DNA of 35,683 bases, taken from contig DATJZH010000197.1 of assembly GCA_035499215.1 (NCBI GenBank), forward strand, positions 1-35,683, given 5' to 3'. Under the pieces are notes generated by a model. It did not search any database, was not told where the DNA came from, and worked only from the letters and a program-made list of their open reading frames with translations. Each line of letters begins with the position of its first letter. Positions within the stretch are counted from its first letter, which is position 1. The position numbers and the translations under genes are program-made. Shown here in pieces: positions 1-6,861 of the stretch. Source of the stretch: DATJZH01 sp035499215. Lineage in GTDB: Bacteria; Actinomycetota; Actinomycetes; Streptosporangiales; Streptosporangiaceae.

Positions 1-104
1 GGGTCATCACACGGATGGCCTTCGGGTTCCACAACCCCGCCGCCCTCACCGGGCTGGCAATGCTCGCACTCGGCGGCCTCCGCCCCGCCCTCCCCGGAAG
101 ATGA
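1..104 (+). CDS. C-terminal end of a probable transposase (5' part outside window)
   Basis: An open frame enters from the left edge (codons from position 3) and stops with TGA at 102-104, leaving 33 residues that include ITRMAFGFHNPAAL and end in LPGR. The string R-M-A-F-G-F-x-N followed by a short hydrophobic tail resembles the C-terminus of ISL3-type DDE transposases of actinobacteria, judged from memory of the family. No DDE residues can be seen because the rest is outside the window. The sequence just after the stop (about 102-116) is A/T-rich compared with its surroundings, as an element end might be, but no inverted-repeat partner is available here. It could instead be the tail of an unrelated gene. 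Confidence 0.4.
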   Translation, partial: VITRMAFGFHNPAALTGLAMLALGGLRPALPGR

Positions 105-355
105 TCAATAATCTGCCCACGGAACCGGCAGGAGGGCCGCAAATGACGGGTGCCCCGGTCGTTCCGGGCGGTCTCGCTTCGGCGGATGCCCCGCGACCCG
201 CCGCCGAGGCGGTAAGGTCACCTGCGTGAACCGGCAGTTGCGGAGGATGGTGTCCCGTGCCGCGTGGTGAGAGCGATCCGCGCGTCTGCAGCGCGACGGA
301 TTCGCGCGAGGCCGCGGCGACCGGGCCGCGCGGGAGCAGCTATCCGGAGCCAGGC

Positions 356-856
356 GTGCTCAGCACGACGGATGTAGTCGAGGTGCTGGTCAAGCGACTG
401 GATCCCGGCCTGCCGCTGCCTGCCATCGCCCACCCCGGCGATGCCGGAGCTGACCTGTTCGCCGCCCGGGATGTGCATCTGGCCCCCGGCGCGCGAGCCG
501 TGATGCCGACCGGGATTGCGATCGCACTGCCGGCCGGGTACGCGGCGTTCGTCCATCCCCGGTCCGGGCTCGCTGCCCGCTACGGCGTCACCATCGTGAA
601 TGCGCCGGGCACTGTAGATGCGGGGTACCGTGGCGAGATCAGGGTGACTCTCCTCAATACCGACGCCGACAGCGAAGTCCAATTTCGGCGAGGCGACCGG
701 ATTGCCCAGCTTGTGGTGCAGCGCGTGCAGCGCGCACGGTTCCACGAGGTGGAAACGCTGCCGGGATCGGCGCGGGGAGACGCGGGGTTCGGGTCGACCG
801 GAGGGTATTCCGCCGCCGGGCCGGACGTCGGCGAAGCAGATTCCAGCAGCAAGTGA
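356..856 (+). CDS. dut: dUTP diphosphatase (dUTPase)
   Basis: Hydrolyses dUTP to dUMP and diphosphate, keeping uracil out of DNA and feeding thymidylate synthesis; a cytosolic homotrimer in this family. With the GTG at 356 the protein is 166 residues, a normal length. All five trimeric dUTPase motifs are visible: HPGDAGADLFA (25-35), PRSGLAARYG (68-77), NAPGTVDAGYRGEI (82-95, holding the catalytic Asp and Tyr), RRGDRIAQ (101-108), and the C-terminal P-loop-like RGDAGFGSTG (140-149). I chose 356 because GGAG lies 6 nt upstream and the dUTPase fold begins soon after. A GTG at 257 (with GGAGG 10 nt upstream) would add 33 unconserved residues and cannot be excluded. The next gene starts 12 nt after the stop, so the two are probably co-transcribed. 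Confidence 0.95.
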   Translation: MLSTTDVVEVLVKRLDPGLPLPAIAHPGDAGADLFAARDVHLAPGARAVMPTGIAIALPAGYAAFVHPRSGLAARYGVTIVNAPGTVDAGYRGEIRVTLLNTDADSEVQFRRGDRIAQLVVQRVQRARFHEVETLPGSARGDAGFGSTGGYSAAGPDVGEADSSSK

Positions 857-868
857 GGAGCGTGCGGG

Positions 869-1735
869 GTGTTCCGACGGGGCCGCCGCAAAGGCGCTGA
901 CGGGCCGGGAACAGGCGAGCCGGGAACAGCCGAGAGCACAGTCACCGGCGAGCTCGATGACGACGGCTATCTGGCGGGCGACGAACCCGGCCGGGACGAC
1001 CCGGATACGAACAACGGCTCATCCGGCCGGAGCCGGGTGGACCTAGGCGACCCCGAGACGTGGTCCAGGGCGCAGCGGGCGGCAGCAGGGCCGCCCGCCG
1101 CAGATCCCGCCCGCGGGGAGCGGTCAGGGCCCTGGGACGGAGCCGGGACCTACCCGCAGAGCGAGCGGATGGATTTCGGCAGCCTGCTGGTCCCGGCACG
1201 GGAGGGCTTCGACATTCAGGTCAACATGGCCGAGGAACAGGGAATCTGGATTGCCGTGGTCCGCGGTGAAAGCGGTCTGCAGCTGCAGGCATTCGCCGCG
1301 CCGAAGACCAGCGGGCTGTGGGACGAGGACCGGCAGGAGATAGCCGACGAGGTCGCCAAGTCCGGCGGCGAGGTCGAGGAGGCGGAAGGGCCCTTCGGAC
1401 TCGAACTGCGTGCGCGGGTGAATCCGGCTGCGGAGGGCCAGCGGCCCGAGCAGCTCGAGCCGGCGCGCTTTCTCGGGGTCGACGGCCCGCGCTGGTTCCT
1501 GCGCGGGGTGATCAGCGGCCCCGCCGCGCGCAGCGCCGCCCTGGCAGGCCCGCTGGAGGAGATCTTCGCCGATGTGGTAGTGGTCCGCGGCGATCATCCC
1601 GCGCCGCCCCGGGACCTGCTCGAGATCCAGCTGCCCGAGCAGGCCCGGGCGGCGCTCGAGGCGCAGCTGGCACCCGGCGAGGGCGACGTCCCCAGCCCGT
1701 TCGAGCGGGGCCCTGAGATTACCGAGACCAGGTAG
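869..1735 (+). CDS. DUF3710 family protein
   Basis: 288 residues, start GTG with GAGGAG 8 nt upstream that overlaps the stop of dut. The first about 90 residues are low-complexity, rich in Gly, Asp, Pro and Arg, and begin FRRGRRKGAD. The folded part starts near the stretch MDFGSLLVPAREGFDIQV and continues to about residue 270, ending in a Pro/Glu-rich tail (PFERGPEITETR). This layout and the position directly behind dut match the actinobacterial DUF3710 family, which sits in the same place in mycobacteria and streptomycetes. No catalytic motif, signal peptide or membrane segment is seen. Its function is unknown; tight linkage to dut suggests co-expression but does not show a role in nucleotide metabolism. 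Confidence 0.85.
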   Translation: MFRRGRRKGADGPGTGEPGTAESTVTGELDDDGYLAGDEPGRDDPDTNNGSSGRSRVDLGDPETWSRAQRAAAGPPAADPARGERSGPWDGAGTYPQSERMDFGSLLVPAREGFDIQVNMAEEQGIWIAVVRGESGLQLQAFAAPKTSGLWDEDRQEIADEVAKSGGEVEEAEGPFGLELRARVNPAAEGQRPEQLEPARFLGVDGPRWFLRGVISGPAARSAALAGPLEEIFADVVVVRGDHPAPPRDLLEIQLPEQARAALEAQLAPGEGDVPSPFERGPEITETR

Positions 1736-1760
1736 GCAGCCCGGCGCTGGCCGGCCCGGC

Positions 1761-1797
1761 GGGCGGCCGGCCGACTCGCGGCCGTTACCGGCCGCCC
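1761..1797. terminator. Bidirectional GC hairpin between convergent genes
   Basis: Perfect 10-bp inverted repeat, GGGCGGCCGG at 1761-1770 paired with CCGGCCGCCC at 1788-1797, with an alternative inner stem CGGCCG/CGGCCG (1768-1773 and 1779-1784). It lies between the end of the DUF3710 gene (1735) and the end of the TrkA gene (stop at 1785-1787), and its right arm reaches into the last codons of the latter. There is no T-tract, which is common for actinobacterial terminators. Termination is inferred from position and symmetry. Confidence 0.5.
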
Positions 1798-2447
1798 GCC
1801 AGCAGCTGCCCCAGTTCCTCCTCGACATCCTCGCTGGTCACGAACAGCAGTTCGTCGCCTGGCTCAAGCGGGTCGTCGTCGTTCGGCATGATTACCCGGC
1901 CGTCCCGCAGAATGGCGACCAGCACAGTGTCGGCGGGCCACTCGATCTCACCCATCCGCTGCCCGGCCAGCGGCGCGTCCGCTGCCATCGTCAGCTCGAC
2001 CAGGCTCGCCTGGCTCTGCCGGAACGTCATCAGCCGGACCAGGTCGCCGACGCTGACAGCCTCCTCGACGAGAGCCGACAGCAGGCGCGGCGTGGAGACC
2101 GCGACGTCCACGCCCCAGGTCTCGTTGAACAGCCATTCGTTGTTCGGATGGTTGACTCTGGCGACGACCCGCGGAACGCCGTACTCGGTCTTGGCCAGCA
2201 GCGACAGCACCAGGTTGACCTTGTCGTCGCCGGTCGCGGCAATCACCACGTTGCAGCGCTCGAGGGATGCATCATCCAGAGCGCTGATCTCGCATGCGTC
2301 CGCCAGCAGCCATTCGGCCCGCGGCACGCTGTACACCTTGATGGACCTGGGGTTCTTGTCGATGAGCAGGACCTCGTGGCCGTTTGCGAGCAGTTCCTTG
2401 GCGATGGACCGGCCCACTGCGCCCGCCCCGGCGATGGCGACGCGCAT
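1785..2447 (-). CDS. TrkA/Ceo-type K+ uptake regulatory protein (second of pair)
   Basis: 220 residues, cytosolic regulatory subunit of a potassium-uptake system, binding NAD(H) or other nucleotides through an RCK/TrkA-N domain. The Rossmann signature GAGAVG is at residues 7-12, with the acidic residue ending strand beta-2 in LLIDKNP (about 27-33) and VVIAATGDD near residue 70. A TrkA-C domain occupies about 140-215 (VELTMAADAPLAGQ through ELLFVTSED). The ATG at 2447 shares one base with the stop of the upstream gene (TGATG), so translation is probably coupled. The pair corresponds to ceoB/ceoC of mycobacteria; which is which cannot be settled here. No membrane K+ channel subunit lies in this window. 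Confidence 0.88.
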   Translation of the reverse strand: MRVAIAGAGAVGRSIAKELLANGHEVLLIDKNPRSIKVYSVPRAEWLLADACEISALDDASLERCNVVIAATGDDKVNLVLSLLAKTEYGVPRVVARVNHPNNEWLFNETWGVDVAVSTPRLLSALVEEAVSVGDLVRLMTFRQSQASLVELTMAADAPLAGQRMGEIEWPADTVLVAILRDGRVIMPNDDDPLEPGDELLFVTSEDVEEELGQLLAGGR

Positions 2448-3121
2448 CAGTGCGGCCCCCGTCCGGGTACGAGCGGCTGGGAGCAGATCGAGGCGACCCT
2501 GTTCAGGTCGGATGCCTCGGTCATGACGTGCAGCACGTCCCCTTCCTGCAGGACCGTGCCGGCTCCGGCCAGGACCGCCTCGCCGAACCGCGAGATGAAG
2601 GCGACCCTGACCCCGGTGGTCTCCTCGAGCGTGGCGACTTTCTCGCCCAGCCAGTCGTCACAGGTGGCGACCTCGGCCAGGACGATCTTGCCGGTCGGAT
2701 CGCGCCACAGCGGCTGCGCCCCGTCCGGCAGCATCCTGCGCAGCATCTGGTCGGCGGTCCAGCGGACGGTGGCAACGGTCGGGATGCCAAGCCGCTGGTA
2801 GACCTCGGCCCGGCGCGGATCATAGATCCGCGCCACCACGCGCTGCACGCCGAAGGACTCGCGGGCCACCCGGGCCGAGATGACGTTGGAGTTGTCGCCG
2901 CTGCTGCAGGCCGCGAAAGCGTCCGCCCGCTCGATGTGCGCCTCGGCCAGGACCTTGCGGTCGAAGCCGATGCCGGTGATCTTGGCGCCCTTGAACCCGG
3001 AGTGCAGCTTGCGGAACGCCTCGGGATCCTGGTCGATGACCGCCAGTGAGTGGCCGAGGTCCTCGAGAACGAGTGCGAGTGTGGACCCCACGCGCCCGCA
3101 CCCCATGATGACGATGTGCAC
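2447..3121 (-). CDS. TrkA/Ceo-type K+ uptake regulatory protein (first of pair)
   Basis: 224 residues with the RCK plan: TrkA-N domain from the first residue (MHIVIMGCGRVGSTLA, Rossmann GCGRVG at 7-12, VIDQDP at about 28-33), then a hinge, then TrkA-C from about residue 140 (IVLAEVATCDDWLGEKVA) with a closing strand DVLHVMTEASD. It is the first gene of a two-gene minus-strand unit and its TGA overlaps the ATG of the second by one base. Two adjacent, diverged TrkA paralogues are the usual arrangement in actinobacteria and are thought to form the regulatory ring of one K+ transporter. The gene starts about 80 bp from the divergent methyltransferase gene, so the two promoters must share that short gap. 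Confidence 0.88.
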   Translation of the reverse strand: MHIVIMGCGRVGSTLALVLEDLGHSLAVIDQDPEAFRKLHSGFKGAKITGIGFDRKVLAEAHIERADAFAACSSGDNSNVISARVARESFGVQRVVARIYDPRRAEVYQRLGIPTVATVRWTADQMLRRMLPDGAQPLWRDPTGKIVLAEVATCDDWLGEKVATLEETTGVRVAFISRFGEAVLAGAGTVLQEGDVLHVMTEASDLNRVASICSQPLVPGRGPH

Positions 3122-3201
3122 GGCCGTCCTTCCAGCGATGATGATGCCCGATCACGGTATGCCCCCATTCTCAGCCGTGCTAGCCCGCTGAGCACCCGGA
3201 C

Positions 3202-4596
3202 ATGCGCCTGGCGGCCTGGCACGGCAGCATGGTTCGGGTGAAGATGCCCGCTGTGCCGCTGCCCGAAGTCGGCGATGTGCTTGAGCTCACGGTTGGCGAG
3301 GTCGCGGCGGGCGGCTGGTGCGTGGCCCGCCGGGACGCCGCCGGGCCGGTGATCTTCGTCCGGCACGCCCTGCCCGGCGAGCGGGTGCGGGCCGTGGTCA
3401 CTCAGACGACCTCCAGGCTCGCCAGGGCGGATGCGGTCGAGATTGCCGCCGCTGCGGCTGACCGGGTGCGGCCGCCCTGCCCGCAGGCACGGCCCGGCGG
3501 CTGCGGCGGCTGCGACTGGCAGCATGCCAGCCTGCCGGCCCAGCGGGCGCTGAAGTCCGAGGTGATCCGCCAGCAGCTGCGGCGGATCGCCGGCCTCGAT
3601 CGTGACGTTACGGTCGAGCCGCTGGCGGCCGACGGCGACCATGACGGTCTTGGCTGGCGGACCAGAGTCAGGTTCGCCGTCCGGCCCGATGGCCTGGCCG
3701 GCCTGCGCAGGCACCGCTCCACCGAGGTCGTCGACGTGGGCGCCTGCCCGATCGCGCATCCCGCGGTCAACGAGGCCAAGGTGACACAGCGCCGCTGGCC
3801 GGGGGCGAGGTCTGTGCAAGTCGCGGTAGCGCCGGGAACGGGCCAGCGCGCCGTGATCGTCGCCGGGCCGCCGGGCCGCTGGGATCCGGGCGTGCCTGCC
3901 GGTGCGGATTCGCTGCTCGCGGTCGGCCGCGGCGGCCGCATCTCGCCGTTGCGCGGCCGCGGCTACCTGACCGAGCGTGCTGCCGGGCGGGACTGGCGAG
4001 TCGGTGCGACTACCTTCTGGCAAGTGCACCCGGCCGCCGCACAGACGCTCGCGGCAGCGGTGCTCGGCGCGCTGCGCCCCCGGCCGGGAGAACTGGCGCT
4101 GGACCTTTACTGCGGAGCTGGCCTGTTTGCCGGGGTGCTGGCCGAATCGGTCGGGCCACGCGGCGGCGTGATCGCGATCGAGGACAGTGCCGCGGCGGTA
4201 CGCGATGCCCGGCACAACCTGCGCGGCACGCCATGGGCGCGGGTGCACAGGGGCGATGTCGCGGTACTGCTGCGCCGGGACGGCCTGTCCGGCGCCTCCC
4301 TTGCTGTTCTTGATCCGCCCAGAACGGGAGCCGCCAGGCCCGTCATTGACCAGCTGTGCGGCCCGACCGGAGGGAAGCCGGACGGCGCGGGCGCCGGCGC
4401 CGGGCTGCGCCGGATCGCCTACGTGTCGTGTGATCCGGCCACGCTGGCCCGCGACATCGCCGTCTTCCGCGGCTCCGGATGGCAGCTGGCGGCGCTGCGC
4501 GCCTTCGATGCGTTCCCGATGACGCACCATGTGGAATGCCTCGCCACGCTGGTGCCAGGCTCCGCCGCACCCGTTACTCCTGCCCGACTCGCCTGA
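3202..4596 (+). CDS. TRAM-domain, RlmD/TrmA-type RNA (uracil-5-)methyltransferase
   Basis: 464 residues. Uses S-adenosylmethionine to methylate C5 of a uridine in RNA (family knowledge; rRNA or tRNA target not decidable). An N-terminal TRAM beta-barrel spans about 17-75 (GDVLELTVGEVAAGGWCVAR). Four cysteines fit a 4Fe-4S site as in RlmD: Cys93, Cys101, Cys104 (PGGCGGCDW) and Cys182 (GACPIAH). The SAM-binding motif ALDLYCGAGLFAG is centred on Asp301-Gly307; VLDPPRTGA follows; the catalytic nucleophile is Cys410 in YVSCDPATLARD; the C-terminal FPMTHHVECLATL is typical. An alternative ATG at 3229 (residue 10) would remove only nine residues; neither start has a strong ribosome site. The 3' end overlaps the convergent YceI gene by 23 bp. 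Confidence 0.92.
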   Translation: MRLAAWHGSMVRVKMPAVPLPEVGDVLELTVGEVAAGGWCVARRDAAGPVIFVRHALPGERVRAVVTQTTSRLARADAVEIAAAAADRVRPPCPQARPGGCGGCDWQHASLPAQRALKSEVIRQQLRRIAGLDRDVTVEPLAADGDHDGLGWRTRVRFAVRPDGLAGLRRHRSTEVVDVGACPIAHPAVNEAKVTQRRWPGARSVQVAVAPGTGQRAVIVAGPPGRWDPGVPAGADSLLAVGRGGRISPLRGRGYLTERAAGRDWRVGATTFWQVHPAAAQTLAAAVLGALRPRPGELALDLYCGAGLFAGVLAESVGPRGGVIAIEDSAAAVRDARHNLRGTPWARVHRGDVAVLLRRDGLSGASLAVLDPPRTGAARPVIDQLCGPTGGKPDGAGAGAGLRRIAYVSCDPATLARDIAVFRGSGWQLAALRAFDAFPMTHHVECLATLVPGSAAPVTPARLA

Positions 4597-5143
4597 GCGC
4601 GGCCTCGACCTCGATCATGAGCTGGATCTCCCTGCTGACCACCAGCCCGCCGCCCGGCAGCGTCATGTTGGCGGCGAGCCCGAAGTCCTCCCTGTTGATC
4701 TCCCCGCTGGCGGAGAACCCGGCGCGGGTAGCGCCATAGGGATCCGGGCCGAACCCGTTGACCTGAAGCTCGAGCACGACCGGGCGGGTCACGCCCTTGA
4801 TGGTCAGCTCGCCATCCAGCCGGTAGCCATCGCCCCGCGGGTGGATGCCAGTGGACCGGTAGGTCATCGCGGGGTAATCCGCGACGCTGAGGAAGTTCTC
4901 CCCCTTGATGTCCTCGTCGCGCTGCGCGTTGCCGGTGTCCAGCGACGTCGTGTCGATCGTCGCCGTCGCCGACGACTCCGCCGGATTGGCCCCGGTGACG
5001 ATCTGGCCCTCGAACCTGGTGAACCTGCCGTGGACCTTGCTCACCATCAGGTGCCGGGCCGAAAAGCCGACATGGGAGTGCACCGGGTCGATGTCCCAGA
5101 TGCCGGCGATGTGGCCGGAGACTCGCACATGCTCTTCCCGCAT
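4574..5143 (-). CDS. YceI-like lipocalin-fold protein
   Basis: 189 residues from the ATG at 5143, preceded by GGGAGG with 4 nt spacing; a longer frame reaching to 5251 lacks such a site and adds unconserved residues. YceI proteins form a beta-barrel that can hold a long polyisoprenoid or similar amphiphile. Family features visible: IWDIDPVHSHVGFSARHL near the N-terminus (about 15-32), KVHGRFTRFEG, ATIDTTSLDTGNAQRDEDIK, FLSVADYPAMTYRST, the GELTIKGVTRPVVLEL strand, and NREDFGLA near the end. There is no signal peptide, so this is a cytosolic member, unlike E. coli YceI. The ligand is unknown. Its stop lies inside the convergent methyltransferase gene. Confidence 0.9.
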   Translation of the reverse strand: MREEHVRVSGHIAGIWDIDPVHSHVGFSARHLMVSKVHGRFTRFEGQIVTGANPAESSATATIDTTSLDTGNAQRDEDIKGENFLSVADYPAMTYRSTGIHPRGDGYRLDGELTIKGVTRPVVLELQVNGFGPDPYGATRAGFSASGEINREDFGLAANMTLPGGGLVVSREIQLMIEVEAALRRVGQE

Positions 5144-5364
5144 GGCGCCTCCCACAGTTCCGATGGAGCAGAGCAGATACGCGATCACGCTCCGCATGGA
5201 CGCATAACCAGTATCCGCCCGCCGCTGCCGGCCGGGCGGACGCATGCGCACGGGCCTTGCCGGGGACTGTCTGACTCGTGCCGCCGCCGGAGACGGGCAG
5301 CCAGGCGGCTCCGCGGCGGCTCGCGGAACTGCTGGCCGAGCTGCCGCCGCAGGTCAGCTAGCGC

Positions 5365-6720
5365 TCAGCCAGGTCCGGCCCACGGGTCATAGTCGACCTC
5401 GAGTGCCTCCTGCGGCGGCCGCTCCGCCGCTGGCACATTGCGGAGGTTCAGCCGGATCCTGGTCCAGGTCGAGTACCTGCCGCGCATCGCGTCGATCAGG
5501 ACGTCGGGCGGCTCCAGCAATGCCCAGACGCCGGGATGGCGGTCCTTCCAGCGCTCCAGGCCCGCCATCGCGTCGGCCTTGCTGGCAGCCCTGGCAACTT
5601 CGATCAGCGGCATCGAACTCCGCCGCCGCCCGGTCGGCCCGCTCCGCTTTCCGGGCGCGGCGGGAGGCACTTGCTGCGTCGTGCCGTCCCGCCGGGCTGG
5701 CGTGCCGTTGCCCGCCCCGTCCGCTCTCCGCTTCGATGGCTGCACCCTGCGCTCCTCGCCCGGCTGCTTGCTGAAGTGCGGTGGCCACGGCGCGTCCGGC
5801 ACCCCGGCTGCCCTGTCGCCGGCGGCAAGCTGCAGGAGCGGAGCGAGCGATCCTGCAGCCCCGTCGATGCCCTGCCACAGATCGCCCAGGTCAGCGAATC
5901 GCGCCGGCATCGTGTCGATCGTGAAGGCGTCAGGCCGGGACCCGGGGATCTCGTCCCAGCTCAGCGGTGCCGAGACCCTGGCATCGGGCGTCGGCCGCAC
6001 CGAATAGGCGGACGCGACGGTCCGGTCCTTGGCGTTCTGGTTGAAGTCGACGAAGACGCCGTGCCGCTCTTCCTTCCACCACCGGGATGTCGCGACGTCG
6101 GGGGCCCGCCGCTCGATTTCCCTGGCCAATGCGACGGCAGCGCTGCGCACCTCGGGGAAAGTCCAGCGCGGCTCGATCCGGCAGTAGACGTGTATGCCGC
6201 GGGAGCCCGACGTCTTGGGCCAGCCCGCCAGCCCGAAGTCGGTCAGCACGTCACGGGCGACCAGGGCCACCGCGACGATCTGCGCCCAGTCCACGCCAGG
6301 CACCGGGTCGAGGTCAACCCTGAGCTCGTCCGGACGATCAAGGTCGGCAGCGCGCACCGGATGCGGGTTCAGGTCGATGCAGCCGAGGTTGACCACCCAG
6401 GCCAGCTGTGCCGCGTCGGTGACGACGATTTCCTCGGCGACTCGCCCGGACGGGAAGCTCAGGGTGACCGTCTCGACCCAGGCTGGCCGGGAGGAGGGCG
6501 CGCGCTTCTGGAAGAACGCCTCGCCATCGGCACCGTGCACGAAGCGCTTCAGCACCATCGGGCGCCCGGTGACACCGCGCAGCGCGCCGTCGGCAAGGCT
6601 GAGGTAGTAGCGGACCAGATCCAGCTTGGTATGGCCCGTCTGCGGGAAGTAGACCTTGTCCGGGTTGCTCACCGGCACGGCACGGCCGGCGACCTGGAGG
6701 ATCTCCTTGCGATCCGGCAT
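5365..6720 (-). CDS. ligD: Stand-alone LigD-type polymerase (primase-polymerase) domain protein
   Basis: 451 residues. The first about 300 match the LigD polymerase (AEP/PrimPol) domain used in bacterial end joining: the N-terminal NPDKVYFPQTGHTKLDLVRYY (near 19-39), metal-binding Asp136 and Asp138 in RVDLDP, the SGSRGIHVY nucleotide-binding stretch (171-179, with His177) and Asp225 in GVFVDFNQNAKDRT, the third catalytic acid. Family knowledge: such enzymes add ribo- or deoxynucleotides at DNA ends and partner Ku. No ligase (K-x-D-G) or phosphoesterase domain is fused. From about 300 to 375 there is a basic, low-complexity linker, then a conserved C-terminal region (PLIEVARAASKADAMAGLERWK to DPWAG). 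No Ku gene lies in the window. The symbol denotes the domain family, not a full LigD. Confidence 0.88.
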   Translation of the reverse strand: MPDRKEILQVAGRAVPVSNPDKVYFPQTGHTKLDLVRYYLSLADGALRGVTGRPMVLKRFVHGADGEAFFQKRAPSSRPAWVETVTLSFPSGRVAEEIVVTDAAQLAWVVNLGCIDLNPHPVRAADLDRPDELRVDLDPVPGVDWAQIVAVALVARDVLTDFGLAGWPKTSGSRGIHVYCRIEPRWTFPEVRSAAVALAREIERRAPDVATSRWWKEERHGVFVDFNQNAKDRTVASAYSVRPTPDARVSAPLSWDEIPGSRPDAFTIDTMPARFADLGDLWQGIDGAAGSLAPLLQLAAGDRAAGVPDAPWPPHFSKQPGEERRVQPSKRRADGAGNGTPARRDGTTQQVPPAAPGKRSGPTGRRRSSMPLIEVARAASKADAMAGLERWKDRHPGVWALLEPPDVLIDAMRGRYSTWTRIRLNLRNVPAAERPPQEALEVDYDPWAGPG

Positions 6721-6747
6721 GCCGCCAACGATAACCGGGACGTCCTG

Positions 6748-6766
6748 CCGCGCTGTCGCGGCGCGG
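6748..6766. terminator. Small GC hairpin between aminotransferase and LigD-type genes
   Basis: CCGCGC (6748-6753) and GCGCGG (6761-6766) form a 6-bp stem with a 7-nt loop in the 141-bp gap between the aminotransferase stop (6862) and the polymerase start (6720), both minus strand. It could end aminotransferase transcripts; in such GC-rich DNA the match may be chance. Confidence 0.25.
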
Positions 6767-6861
6767 TCCTGCAGACCACCTCCAGGGCTGTCCGTGCGCG
6801 TCGCGGACCGCCTAAGGTGTCGCGTCCAGCCGCTGCCGGGGATGCTCGATCCGCACCGGTC

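Noticed and set aside
2521..4530. Long minus-strand frame (669 codons)
   Set aside because: Antisense to the RNA methyltransferase and running into the TrkA gene in another frame; no domain and Arg/Pro/Ala-rich composition.
5278..5361. Tiny plus-strand frame (27 residues) starting GTG and ending just before the polymerase gene
   Set aside because: No ribosome site at a proper distance and no recognisable sequence; too short to support.
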